From positions 881,554-945,553 of the forward strand of contig BCGQ01000002.1 in assembly GCA_001599355.1 (NCBI GenBank): a stretch of DNA of 64,000 nucleotides, written 5' to 3'. Made by a program: the position numbers and the translations under genes. This document shows positions 1-9,470 of the stretch, piece after piece. Position 1 is the stretch's first letter; the number at the start of each line of letters is the position of its first letter. Under the pieces are notes generated by a model that did no database searches, was not told the DNA's origin, and was given only the letters and a program-made list of their open reading frames with translations. The DNA is from Nakazawaea peltata. Taxonomy: Eukaryota > Ascomycota > Pichiomycetes > Alaninales > Pachysolenaceae.

Positions 1-409
1 GGCCAAATTTTTAATAGCACGTTATCACCCTAGTTCCTAAAGCTAAGAAAAGGGTCAACCAAATTTTATCTCTATGATGTAATATCACTTGTTTAAACTT
101 TGCCCTTGTTGTGATCAAAAAAGGGCAAAATGCACCTATTTCAGTTTTAGACTACAAATTTGGAAATGCCCAAACTCTGTATTCCCAACGGCATGCTATT
201 GTCAATGCATCCTGCATAAAAAATAAAAAATGTTGCCCTTTTCCCACAGCAAAAATCACACATCTCACGTCTGCCGTTTTTCTTTTCTTTTCTTTTTCCC
301 GTCTTTGCAAAGGATTAAAAATTTTCCCTCCCCACCCTATTTAAGAAGCGTGCAATCCCATAGTTTGAAAGGTGTGGTGACAAAACGACGATTGTGCTTA
401 CATATAAGT
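1..409. other. intergenic / promoter of RGS gene
   Basis: All six frames are closed by stops near the left edge, so no gene enters from the left. The stretch is AT-rich with pyrimidine-rich patches around 270-310, and is best read as the promoter and leader of the RGS gene starting at 410. No further element is recognised. Confidence 0.6.
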
Positions 410-1444
410 ATGGACTACTACCGAACAGAGTCCTACATTAACGCGGGGCTTCCCAAGATCACTACGATCCCAGCGCCATCCGACGAAAATGACATATTGA
501 CTCAACAAGAGACTCCTGATACTCGTTCGGCCTCTTTTAAAGCCGCTTCACATATTCCACCTTCTTTAGAAGATGTTCTCACCGGGGTTTCTCAACTGCC
601 ATACACCAGAAACCATTTCCTGCAATATCTTTTACAAAGACACTGTCTTGAGAACTTGGAGTTCTTCATTGAAATCGACAAGTTTGTCCAGTTGACGACT
701 ATGGCCGAAAGAGAATATAATTGGAAATATTTGTTCACCAATTTCATCGAGACTGAGGCTCCAAAAGAGATTAATCTCCCTGCCTCTGTTAGAGATCATT
801 TTGCCATCGATATGGTACCGTCTGAACAACAGTTACAAGAGGCCTCCAAGATCGTCCTCTGTTATTTACACGAGGGCTACGTTGGATTCATCTCCTCCAC
901 TGAGAAGTTACAACAAGATATGATGCAGGAGCGTCAACAACAATACCTGCAACAGCAACATTATCATCATGTCCAGGCTCCAGTCCCAGTTCAGAGAAGA
1001 ACCTCTACAGCTGGAACCGCTTCAAGATCGAATACACCTTCTTCAAGATGTATTTCTCCATTATCTCCTTCGGACTCATTAGTCGCTAACACTCAAGTAC
1101 CTAGAACTGATGATAACGATCTTCCATTCGAGATGAGTGACGACGAAGAGAACAGGGACCATGATATTGACATGGACGCAGAGCAAGTGATTCTGGACAG
1201 CGAGGACGGCGACTCAATGAGAGCTCCAAGCCCTAACAAGGAGCTTTCTACTTCCCAACAAAATGGTACTACTGATACCATCTCAGCAAGTGGTCGTAAC
1301 TCGTCTGTATCTTCCAACCACTCCGCTTCATCTAACACCAGATTGAACAGTTTTGTTGGATCATTTAAGAGCACCGACTCGAACTGGAAGAAACTGGCGA
1401 AGAAATTCAAATGGAGAAGATCTTCGTACTCTTCCAGTGAGTAA
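410..1444 (+). CDS. RGS2: RGS-domain regulator of heterotrimeric G protein, Rgs2-like
   Basis: A 344-residue protein with one RGS domain at about residues 50-170 (from PPSLEDVL through NHFLQYL, ENLEFFIEIDKF and EINLP to LCYLHEGYVGFI). RGS proteins speed GTP hydrolysis by G-alpha subunits; Rgs2 in S. cerevisiae acts on Gpa2 in the glucose-cAMP pathway. The short N-terminus, the single RGS domain near it and a long Ser-rich acidic tail ending in a basic stretch (WKKLAKKFKWRRSS) resemble Rgs2 rather than Sst2, which has DEP domains. The open frame extends upstream to 230, but the ATG at 410 is preferred: the upstream part is a low-complexity leader translation and the domain begins well after 410. 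Family call is firm from the motifs; orthology to RGS2 is an inference. Confidence 0.7.
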   Translation: MDYYRTESYINAGLPKITTIPAPSDENDILTQQETPDTRSASFKAASHIPPSLEDVLTGVSQLPYTRNHFLQYLLQRHCLENLEFFIEIDKFVQLTTMAEREYNWKYLFTNFIETEAPKEINLPASVRDHFAIDMVPSEQQLQEASKIVLCYLHEGYVGFISSTEKLQQDMMQERQQQYLQQQHYHHVQAPVPVQRRTSTAGTASRSNTPSSRCISPLSPSDSLVANTQVPRTDDNDLPFEMSDDEENRDHDIDMDAEQVILDSEDGDSMRAPSPNKELSTSQQNGTTDTISASGRNSSVSSNHSASSNTRLNSFVGSFKSTDSNWKKLAKKFKWRRSSYSSSE

Positions 1445-2239
1445 GTGTTATTTTGCATATTTATTATTACGAAAGGTAAAACAGAGGGGGGTTCACATTT
1501 TATTATTGTCATTAGCATTTTGTCATGAGTTTTACGAGGTTGTACTTTACATTTATAGAATACCAAATATAAGTTTAGCATTGAATATAAGATAATTGTA
1601 GTGGAGTAGAGATGATTTTGGTGATAAACTAGGGGAATTGTTCTTACTAGACTGTAGAGACCCATCGGTCATGCTTACCTTGTTCTTTATACCCGGCTGT
1701 GGATTCTGTGGCTCGTATTACCCAATACGGAATTACTTGTTTAGGAACTCATATCCCGGAGTCTTCGGTCAACCAGCTCATCGCGCTCAAAGCCGAACGT
1801 GGAGTTGGTTAGAAAAAAAAGAAACAAAAATTTGTAATAGGCGGCATTAGTTCTGCAGGATGTGAAAGGAAACTGTGGACAAAGAACAGAGCGGTGGAGG
1901 TTGGTTGACGAACGGTAAGGCCGGGCTCCGAATAGGCTCCATTAATGACAAAAATATTGATCCAAAGTTTTGGATGTGCCATTGTAATGACCCACTGTAA
2001 TTCCGCACGTTTCGGCGCGCTTACAATTTCTTCCGCTCACAAAGAATGACCTTCTCTTCTTACCCCTACTTTTATCAGAACCATCAAGGGCAAAAAAAAG
2101 AAATGACGAAAATTTTTATTTGTTAGACGAATCCACACTAGTATAAATAGAATTTGAAGTGCATTTTCATAAGAATTCAAAGTATTTATAAGCATTTAGA
2201 GAGAATATTCTAGCCATAACCGTATTTTTGAACGTATAT
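1445..2239. other. intergenic, tandem genes
   Basis: About 795 bp between the RGS and F-box genes, with only short ORFs lacking family resemblance. A TATA-like box lies at 2142-2149. Nothing else is recognised. Confidence 0.6.
2142..2149 (+). promoter_or_regulatory. TATA box of F-box gene
   Basis: TATAAATA lies 91 bp before the ATG at 2240. The position suits a yeast core promoter; function is inferred. Confidence 0.5.
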
Positions 2240-3964
2240 ATGGCTCCTTCATTGATACACGATCCAAACACCGCTGTTAGCCACTACCTTCAGCATCATA
2301 ATCACGAGTTTTTAAAATCGCAGTCTGATTTAACCAATCTTATTTCCGATCCAGATGTTTCCAATGAAGACCTGGAGGCTGTTGGTGAGGCGTTATTAGC
2401 GCTGCAACATGAGCAACAAGAGTTTCATCAAGATCAAATAGAAACTAGTGGAGATGCCCAGAAAAACTCCGCCTTTTATGCATTACCTATAGAATTATTT
2501 GTCGATATTATTGGGAAAGTTTACTATGGTGAACGTATCGAGTCACTTACATCACAACTTGAAGAATTCAGTAAGAGTATCATGCCTGTTAACAAATTAT
2601 TTTATCGTTTGGCCAGAAGATTATTATATAGATATTGTGTTTTTACCAGGCCTAATTCGTTCTCCCAGTTCTTGAATAATTTGATCAACGATCCTACTTT
2701 GGGCACTTATGTCAAGACTTTGGACTTCGTCGAATTCACTTCCATCGGTTTAGGTCGGACAGGTAAGATGAATCTGGAAATTCAAATGGTTACCGATGCC
2801 ACCATTTTGGCATGTCTTCAGAGAACTCCTAATTTGGTTGAATTTTTAGCAAGTGAAAGTATCGACACCGATATCGATATCAATATCTTGAACTGTTTAT
2901 TCAATGATTTGGCTTACTTGAAGAGTGTTGATTTTTGTGGAGCTACCAATATCAAATTTGTTCAAGCTTTTCTGGATTTGGAGTTGCATCAGAATTCCTA
3001 CATTTCTCGTTTATCGTTCCATGAATGTACCAACTTGTCACTGGACACATTCAGAGTGGTTTTGTCACATTTGCCTGAAGTTACAAGATTAGATTTGTCC
3101 CACACCATGGTAACCCTGAGGATATTGAAAGAGAATATAAGACCTACTGCTAGGTTAACACATTTGTCGGTTGCCAGATGCACTAATTTAACCACCAGAG
3201 AGTTGATGGAATTTTTGTTGCACCATGAATCGGTTAATGAAGGGTCTTTAATGTGGTTAAATATTCAGGTTGACTCATCTACTGTTGCTCCTTTGAATCT
3301 GGATCAATTAACAATCTTGTTGAAGAAATTGAATGCTCCAAGATTAAGATATTTGAACTTAGGAGGACTCCCTGTCCAAGCTTCACACTTAGAAATCATT
3401 TCATCGAGATTCCCATACTTGCAAAGTTTAGGTATAGCTAATTGTAAGATCACTTTACAAGAATTAATTGACTTCTTGACGAAATGGAGTGGGTCTTGCT
3501 TAAAAGTGCTCGATTTAGCTGGGTGTCTGTGTATTAACAAATGGACAATTGACCAACCTGTTTTATTGAACTCTTTGAGCTCTTTAAGACTGATCGAAAT
3601 CTCCAGCAAATTGATCGATGATTTGCCCTCATATCTCATGACTCCTTCTTCTGTATGGAAGCCTTTCGATAATAACCGTTCATCAAGAAGGTCGTGGGTT
3701 TACAAAGTGAGCGAAGAAGAGAGAATAAAAATCTTAAAGGATCCAAGTTACAATAGTGACCTGATGAATAACTTAGTTTTTTACGATATGAAGACGGGGA
3801 AAAAAATCAAGAACTTCGTTAAACCCCCTAGTTTCTTAAAATACACCTCAAGAAAGATCAACTGTTCCAGGGGGTTCTATTATAATGTTAATGATGATGA
3901 GACTGTTTTCCCGGTTGAGTTTACCGAGAGGGGGATTTATCGTTATTATTCGTTGAACAAATGA
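2240..3964 (+). CDS. F-box / leucine-rich repeat protein
   Basis: A 574-residue protein. An F-box-like segment sits at about residues 78-135 (FYALPIELFVDIIGKVYYG, then NKLFYRLARRLLYRYCVF). It is followed by irregular leucine-rich repeats at about 160-480, with recurring patterns such as LKSVDFCGATN, VTRLDLSHTMV, LTHLSVARCTN and LKVLDLAGCLC. F-box/LRR proteins are substrate receptors of SCF ubiquitin ligases: the F-box binds Skp1 and the LRR binds the target. The pattern resembles the S. cerevisiae YDR306C type (Sgt1-linked F-box/LRR), though I cannot confirm orthology. The frame opens at TTG 2228; the first ATG, 2240, is taken as the start. Target unknown. Confidence 0.75.
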   Translation: MAPSLIHDPNTAVSHYLQHHNHEFLKSQSDLTNLISDPDVSNEDLEAVGEALLALQHEQQEFHQDQIETSGDAQKNSAFYALPIELFVDIIGKVYYGERIESLTSQLEEFSKSIMPVNKLFYRLARRLLYRYCVFTRPNSFSQFLNNLINDPTLGTYVKTLDFVEFTSIGLGRTGKMNLEIQMVTDATILACLQRTPNLVEFLASESIDTDIDINILNCLFNDLAYLKSVDFCGATNIKFVQAFLDLELHQNSYISRLSFHECTNLSLDTFRVVLSHLPEVTRLDLSHTMVTLRILKENIRPTARLTHLSVARCTNLTTRELMEFLLHHESVNEGSLMWLNIQVDSSTVAPLNLDQLTILLKKLNAPRLRYLNLGGLPVQASHLEIISSRFPYLQSLGIANCKITLQELIDFLTKWSGSCLKVLDLAGCLCINKWTIDQPVLLNSLSSLRLIEISSKLIDDLPSYLMTPSSVWKPFDNNRSSRRSWVYKVSEEERIKILKDPSYNSDLMNNLVFYDMKTGKKIKNFVKPPSFLKYTSRKINCSRGFYYNVNDDETVFPVEFTERGIYRYYSLNK

Positions 3965-4145
3965 GGAGTGATGTAGATATATTTATGATTAATGAATGTA
4001 ATGATATGATGATATGAAGTAGATGGTAGGAGAGTACTGAGAGTAGGTATAGGGAAAAGTGTAGGGACAAGTGAGGGACAAGCGAAGCGAAAGGATAGCG
4101 AAAGCCTAACGAATAGCTCATAGAGTAGTGCGCACCATATATAAC

Positions 4146-4207
4146 GTAGCGCATACTTAACGCCCGTAGTGATGCGCATAGTTAACCCCTGTAGCGCATA
4201 GTTGGCC
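4146..4207. repeat. three imperfect direct repeats
   Basis: Three diverged copies built on GTAGCGCATAGTTAACCCC: 4146-4165, 4166-4190 (with an internal insertion) and 4191-4207. They lie between the F-box gene and TUB2. Function unknown. Confidence 0.6.
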
Positions 4208-4429
4208 TCACTGCACATACAAGAGAGGAACAAGTATAGAGTGCATATAAAAATCTATAAGAGAAAAACATAATTAATTGGGGCTGATAAGACGCGTCAA
4301 ATAAACGATAGGTGAGATTAAGCTTGTAATAAGTGTAGATAGAATATAGTTTCTGTAGTTAGGACAAGATCGAGTATACTAGCAGACATTCACTACACAC
4401 TATATCCTGCTGGTCTTTCTATTCCTCCT

Positions 4430-4472
4430 ATACCCACCTATACCTACCTACCCACCTACCCACCTACCTATC
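4430..4472. repeat. CCTA/CCCA tetranucleotide microsatellite
   Basis: A run of about ten CCTA/CCCA-type units on the + strand, about 280 bp before the TUB2 ATG. Probably a neutral simple repeat. Confidence 0.7.
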
Positions 4473-4753
4473 TCAAATCTACATTTCCCTATACCATTAG
4501 CACTTTATCACTCCCAATCAGGTTATTTGTTTACCTTTCTTTTATGCTCTATTAGGGAATATTTGTTTACATTTTTGCTTCTCAATTTTGTTCAAAAATT
4601 TTTTTCCCTCTGCTTTTCCCCTTCGAAATCAAATCTCAAATAAATAACAAAACAAGTATTTAATCATTTCTAAATACATTTAGATATAATACATCTAGAG
4701 AACGAAGGATCGCATCGCGTGTTGTTTATATCTAGTCTATTGAAACTTTTAGA

Positions 4754-6381
4754 ATGAGAGAAATTGTACGTTGGAATCTTTGAACTAAGGGCGGTGATGT
4801 GCCGTTACAGACACGAGACGGATCAGACGAGTAAAGACGTGTTGGTGTGGCAAGAGAAAGGAATGAGCATGTTTATCAAGATTGGAATGTATTATCAATT
4901 TATCATGTAGCGCCAGGTATGGTCACATCACGTCTCGCCACGCTCCCACGCACCCACCACCTTATCCCTTTACAGCATATACTAACATAATCTAGATTCA
5001 TTTGTCTACTGGTCAGTGTGGTAACCAAATTGTAAGTAAAACAGATCGAATCAGACCATTTATCACATCATACTAACCATTCATATAGGGTGCTGCTTTC
5101 TGGCAAACCATTTGTGGTGAACACGGCTTAGACGCCGAAGGTAACTATCACGGTGACGACGATATCCAAACATCCAAGTTGAACGTTTATTTCAGCGAGG
5201 CTAACAGTGGAAAGTATGTACCAAGAGCTGTTATGATTGATTTGGAGCCAGGAACCATCGATGCTGTCAGATCTTCTTCTCACGGTAACTTATTCAGACC
5301 AGATAACTTCATCTATGGTCAATCTTCTGCCGGTAACGTTTGGGCTAAAGGTCACTACACTGAAGGTGCCGAATTAGTCGACTCTGTATTAGATGTTGTC
5401 AGAAGAGAAGCTGAAGGATGTGACTCTTTACAAGGTTTCCAAATCACCCACTCTTTGGGTGGTGGTACCGGTTCTGGTATGGGTACTTTATTGATTGCCA
5501 AGATTAGAGAGGAATTCCCAGACAGAATGATGGCTACTTTCTCCGTTGTTCCAAGTCCAAAGACTTCTGACACCGTCGTTGAACCATATAACGCTACCTT
5601 ATCTGTCCACCAATTGGTTGAGAATGCTGATGAGACCTTCTGTATCGATAACGAGGCCTTGTATGACATCTGTATGAAGACCTTGAAGTTGCCTCAACCA
5701 ACTTACGATGAGTTGAACCACTTGGTCTCCAGTGTTATGTCTGGTATCACTACTTCATTGCGTTACCCAGGTCAATTGAACTCTGACTTGAGAAAGTTGG
5801 CTGTTAACTTGGTTCCATTCCCAAGATTGCACTTCTTCATGGTTGGTTACGCTCCATTGACTTCTTTGGGCTCTCAATCTTTCAGATCTTTGACCGTTCC
5901 AGAATTGACCCAACAAATGTTCGACGCCAAGAACATGATGGCCCTGTCTGACCCAAGACATGGTCGTTACTTGACCGTTGCTACCTTCTTCAGAGGTAAG
6001 GTTTCTGTAAAGGAAGTTGAAGACGAGATGCACAAGGTACAAACACGAAACTCTGCTTACTTTGTCGAATGGATTCCAAATAACGTTCAAACTGCCATTT
6101 GTTCTGTCCCACCAAAGGGTCTTGACATGTCTGCTACCTTCATTGGTAACTCCACATCTATCCAAGAGTTGTTCAGAAGAGTCGGTGACCAATTCAGTGC
6201 CATGTTCAGAAGAAAGGCTTTCTTGCACTGGTACACAAGTGAAGGTATGGAAGAGATCGAATTCTCTGAGGCTGAATCTAACATGAATGACTTGGTCAGT
6301 GAATACCAACAATACCAAGATGCTGGTGATGATGACGAAGAGTTGGACTACGCTGATGAGGCTCCAATGGAAGAGATGTAA
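4754..6381 (+). CDS. TUB2: beta-tubulin (three exons)
   Basis: Exons are 4754-4765 (MREI), 4996-5031 (12 codons, [12 protein letters not shown]) and 5089-6381, giving 446 residues. Beta-tubulin pairs with alpha-tubulin to form spindle and cytoplasmic microtubules and binds the exchangeable GTP. The N-terminal GQCGNQ loop, the tubulin signature GGGTGSGMG, the MREI autoregulatory start and the acidic C-terminal tail ([14 protein letters not shown]) are all present, and identity with known fungal Tub2 is very high. Both introns have GT...AG ends and TACTAAC branch sites. The frame of exon 3 is open only from 5179 with a TTG, so an intron-blind annotation would lose the first 46 residues. The only in-frame CTG (5944-5946) sits at the Ala of the conserved MMAA(S/A)DPRHGRY segment. 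Confidence 0.97.
4766..4995 (+). other. TUB2: TUB2 intron 1
   Basis: Begins GTACGT after the 12-nt first exon and ends TAG. The branch site TACTAAC is at 4980-4986, only 9 nt from the acceptor. The spliced protein matches beta-tubulin exactly at the junction (MREI/IHLSTGQ). Confidence 0.93.
5032..5088 (+). other. TUB2: TUB2 intron 2
   Basis: 57 nt, from GTAAGT to TAG, with branch site TACTAAC at 5071-5077, 11 nt before the acceptor. The junction restores GNQI/GAAFW of beta-tubulin. Confidence 0.95.
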
Positions 6382-7270
6382 AAAGGCTATCAACAGAACC
6401 ACTGAAAAATACCTATAAAAATCTAAAAAAAAAATTACAACCAAATAAAGATACCAAGTGAGGAGTTTAGGAGACAACGAAGAAATTAACACCCCACTTC
6501 AAAGAATATTTCAAAAGCAAGATATGTCGGTGAAATTTACGATCAGTTTTGTTTTATATATATTTGTTTTCAGGGTTAATACGGGCGTATCTTTTGTTTA
6601 GCTATTTGTTGAGGGTGATGGTATACCACGATTTCGCTTCATAGTTGCTGGTTTCTTTTATCGCGATCTGCAATGGTTTATTATCATTATCCCTTGATCG
6701 ACGATCTGCAGAGAGGGATGTGAATTTCTTCGTTGCTACTTCCACCCACCTCATTATCTGTTGTTTCCCTCACATAATCAGAGGTCTAATCTCTTTATGT
6801 CATGTCTCATCCCCTTTTTTAAATCCTTTTCCTTTTTTTAGTCCCCTTTTTTTCTCACTATTTTTTTGCCTTATTAATCTTATTATATCTATACTTATTA
6901 AGAATAATGTAAGAGTGAGTAATCTTGACTGGTTTCTATGCGCGCTCCCTTAAGCATCCGTGGCATATTGTTTATCCTTGTTCGATTTTGTTCGTTCGCC
7001 TTCCAGTGCGCATTTAAGGTCATCTCTTACCCCCGATTGCCTCATCCAGCCGTTCTTGCCCCCTAACTGCTCGCACATGCAACTTGCAAGTGAGTGCGAT
7101 ACAAGTGCGAGCCTAGTCTAATTTAGTGTAATTTAGTGAGTTTTCGTTTAGAAAAAAAATATTTTTTTCTTTTTCTCAGATCCGGAACTGGCCTTTGGGG
7201 GTGGCCGGGATATAAAAGAGGCAAGGGGCGCCAAGAGGGTTGGAAAGAATTCAACACTAGTGATTACCAA
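6382..7270. other. long intergenic region, T-rich
   Basis: About 890 bp between TUB2 and a small hypothetical gene. A T- and TC-rich stretch spans about 6800-6900. Short ORFs here are low-complexity translations with no recognisable domain. A TATA box lies at 7211-7218. Confidence 0.55.
7211..7218 (+). promoter_or_regulatory. TATA box of small hypothetical gene
   Basis: TATAAAAG lies 53 bp before the ATG at 7271. This strong consensus box supports transcription of the downstream reading frame. Confidence 0.5.
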
Positions 7271-7825
7271 ATGATAATGACATTGAGACAAATACTATCA
7301 GGGATATTGGATCCTCAACAATTGACAAATATAGTTCGAGGCAAAGGATGGTCCGGAAATTCTGCTATTGTAAAAGTGGAAGATGGATCGAAACACGGAA
7401 AGCCTAGACGACTTTCAGGGCTTAAGCATCTGGGTTCTTCGGTGCTCCATGAGTCTAAGAACCTTATAACAGGACATTCTGATGGGGTGTATAGTCCTAG
7501 ATCTACAATGTCTACAAAAGATCTCAAAGTGGTGACTCGTTCGGATATATTGAAACTTGGAGAAAAGAGTCCGTATCATAGCCCTACATCCGGGCATTCC
7601 ATGAAAAGACAATCGAGTTCCAGAAGTCGTCGCACTGACTCTCCAAAACCAATTTTACGTGCATCTTCCGATCCCGGATACGTCGCCTCATCTGCTTCCA
7701 ATAATCGTGCAGTTCTGCTATTCATAGACGACAACCCTTTGTATCGCTCTGTAACAAATCATTCGCTTACCAGTGGAGCCAGTTACAAAGTGGTTCTTGA
7801 TTCCAACAGTGTACTTCTTCCGTGA
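7271..7825 (+). CDS. hypothetical Ser/Arg-rich protein
   Basis: A 184-residue reading frame (MIMTLRQILSG...). I do not recognise the family. The N-terminal part (LRQILSGILDPQQLTNIVR) could form a short amphipathic helix. The middle is basic and Ser-rich, with RSRRTDSPKP, a possible proline-directed phosphosite context. The C-terminal part (AVLLFIDDNPLYRS, SYKVVLDSNSVLLP) is more hydrophobic. An ATG at 7277 is an alternative start. A TATA box just upstream and the length of the open frame favour a real gene, but a lineage-specific or spurious ORF cannot be excluded. Confidence 0.5.
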   Translation: MIMTLRQILSGILDPQQLTNIVRGKGWSGNSAIVKVEDGSKHGKPRRLSGLKHLGSSVLHESKNLITGHSDGVYSPRSTMSTKDLKVVTRSDILKLGEKSPYHSPTSGHSMKRQSSSRSRRTDSPKPILRASSDPGYVASSASNNRAVLLFIDDNPLYRSVTNHSLTSGASYKVVLDSNSVLLP

Positions 7826-7963
7826 GCTCCATGATTTCCTCCCGTGAATTCCCTATTAATTAATTTTTTTTTTTTTAACGGCCGTAATGAATATATTCAT
7901 CCATCTCATCTAACCCCCCGGCTCGGGTATAAAAAAAATTATAATTCCGAGCACTCTCGCTCA

Positions 7964-7979
7964 TTTCCCAATTAGGAAG
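7964..7979. promoter_or_regulatory. Mcm1-type CArG element (EHT1 promoter)
   Basis: TTTCCCAATTAGGAAG fits the MADS-box P-box form CC(N6)GG with TTT/AAA-type flanks. It lies 97 bp before the EHT1-like ATG. Binding is inferred from the motif only. Confidence 0.4.
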
Positions 7980-8075
7980 CTGGAAAATTCACTTAAACCG
8001 TTGAGGTTCCGAAAAATCGCCAGCCGTTGTTAAGAAAGATTCAGCTGGTTCCGAAGTATTGACAAGAAGCATAGG

Positions 8076-9470
8076 ATGAGCATTTTTGGACAAGGTTTCA
8101 TTTCTGGAGTCAAGCAATACTTGCCTGAGACTCCTATCTTCTTGAAGAGTAAGTCTAACAGTGATGTTGGAGAGTCTTCTAACCTCACTTTGAAGGAGGT
8201 TATCGCCAATTCTGGAGAGGAATTTAACCATGGAAGTTGGTCTGTTTTGAACCCTTTGTTGTTCAACGGACATATGCAAACCTTTTATCTGGCTGTTGGA
8301 CTGTTTAATCATGTGGACCATATTTACTATGGACGTGTCAGAGTTGGCTTTTCAGATGGGGGAACTGCTTCTCTGGACTATGTCATCTCCAAGGAACAGT
8401 ACTATAAATACGGCGGAGATCCGGACCCTGCATTAAAGTTACCACCAAGAACTCGTTTCCTTGATGAAAAGGAAGAGATCCCAGAATTTAATTTCCATTT
8501 CGGTACCAACGAAAAGACTCCTTCTGATGATTCCACTAAACCTATTTTGTTGGTTTTGCACGGTTTAAGTGGAGGATCTTATGAAAGTTATGTCAGGGCT
8601 TTGTTCTCTGAGCTTAATTTGGACGAGTTTGATGGTGTAGTTTTGAATTCCAGAGGTTGTGCTAGAACCAGAATCACCACTCCTCAGTTATTCTGCGGTT
8701 TATGGACTGATGACGTTAGACATTTCGTGAACGAGTTGAAGCTGAAATTCCCTCACAGACCTATTTATGGTGTTGGATTCTCATTGGGAGCTTCGATCTT
8801 AGCCAACTTTGTTGGCCAAGACCTGGAAAAATGTCAATTAACTCTGGCCTGTATTGTTGGAAACCCATGGGATTTAACAGAATCTTCGTATCTGTTGCAT
8901 AGATCGTACATTGGTAAGAATGTCTACTCTCCAGTGATGGCATCTAACCTCAAGAGATTGATTAAGAACAATATGGAACAACTTTCGAAGTCCGACAAGT
9001 TTTTGGAATTGTACAAAAAGCACAACGACAAGATCAAGTCGATCAACGATTTCGATAACCTGTTCACCTGTAGAATGTTCGGATTCAACACTCTGTACGA
9101 GTATTATAGACATGCTTCTTCAGTAAATCGTGTTTTGAATATTAGAATTCCTACATTGATCTTGAACAGTGTCGATGATCCTATTGTAGGACATGAACTG
9201 ATTCCTTATGCGGAAGTCGAGCGTAATCCTTACCTTGTTTTAGTCACTACAGACCATGGAGGACACTTGGGTTGGTTCAAATATGACAATTCCAGATGGT
9301 ACACGAAGCCAATGGTTAACTTTTTCAAGAGATTCCAATCCGATGTCGAATTGGACAAGGCTACAGGTAAAGCTGTTGTGGCAGATGAGGGTGTTTTGCC
9401 ATATCTGAATTGTTTTGAGGTTGATCGTCTTAATATGAAGAAGAACAAGTTTTTTGTATTCGAAGAGTAG
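8076..9470 (+). CDS. EHT1: medium-chain acyl-CoA:ethanol acyltransferase/esterase, Eht1/Eeb1 family
   Basis: A 464-residue alpha/beta hydrolase of the Eht1/Eeb1/Mgl2 (ABHD1/3-like) family. Such enzymes make and hydrolyse medium-chain fatty-acid ethyl esters at lipid droplets and membranes. The oxyanion region HGLSGGS, the nucleophile elbow GFSLGAS with Ser236, the acid segment DDP (Asp367/368) and the catalytic His397 in GGHLGW are visible. NPWDL and FGFNTLYEYYRHAS match the family. S. cerevisiae Eht1 is 451 residues, so the gene looks full length. The single gene may equally be the ortholog of EEB1, since the two are paralogs in Saccharomyces. The start at 8076 is the first ATG of the frame. 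Confidence 0.88.
   Translation: MSIFGQGFISGVKQYLPETPIFLKSKSNSDVGESSNLTLKEVIANSGEEFNHGSWSVLNPLLFNGHMQTFYLAVGLFNHVDHIYYGRVRVGFSDGGTASLDYVISKEQYYKYGGDPDPALKLPPRTRFLDEKEEIPEFNFHFGTNEKTPSDDSTKPILLVLHGLSGGSYESYVRALFSELNLDEFDGVVLNSRGCARTRITTPQLFCGLWTDDVRHFVNELKLKFPHRPIYGVGFSLGASILANFVGQDLEKCQLTLACIVGNPWDLTESSYLLHRSYIGKNVYSPVMASNLKRLIKNNMEQLSKSDKFLELYKKHNDKIKSINDFDNLFTCRMFGFNTLYEYYRHASSVNRVLNIRIPTLILNSVDDPIVGHELIPYAEVERNPYLVLVTTDHGGHLGWFKYDNSRWYTKPMVNFFKRFQSDVELDKATGKAVVADEGVLPYLNCFEVDRLNMKKNKFFVFEE

Larger units (their letters stand above)
3965..4753. other. intergenic / TUB2 promoter region with simple repeats
   Basis: About 790 bp. It holds three imperfect ~20 bp repeats (4146-4207), an ACGCGT at 4292-4297, and a CCTA/CCCA microsatellite (4430-4472). 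The rest is AT-rich with no ORF of interest. Confidence 0.6.

Noticed and set aside
4292-4297. ACGCGT upstream of TUB2
   Set aside because: A single MCB core about 460 bp from the ATG and close to the previous gene's end; too weak to assign.
6645-6953. 102-codon ORF in the TUB2 downstream region
   Set aside because: No ATG start is needed for it to appear open, and the Phe/Leu-rich product reflects the T-rich DNA.
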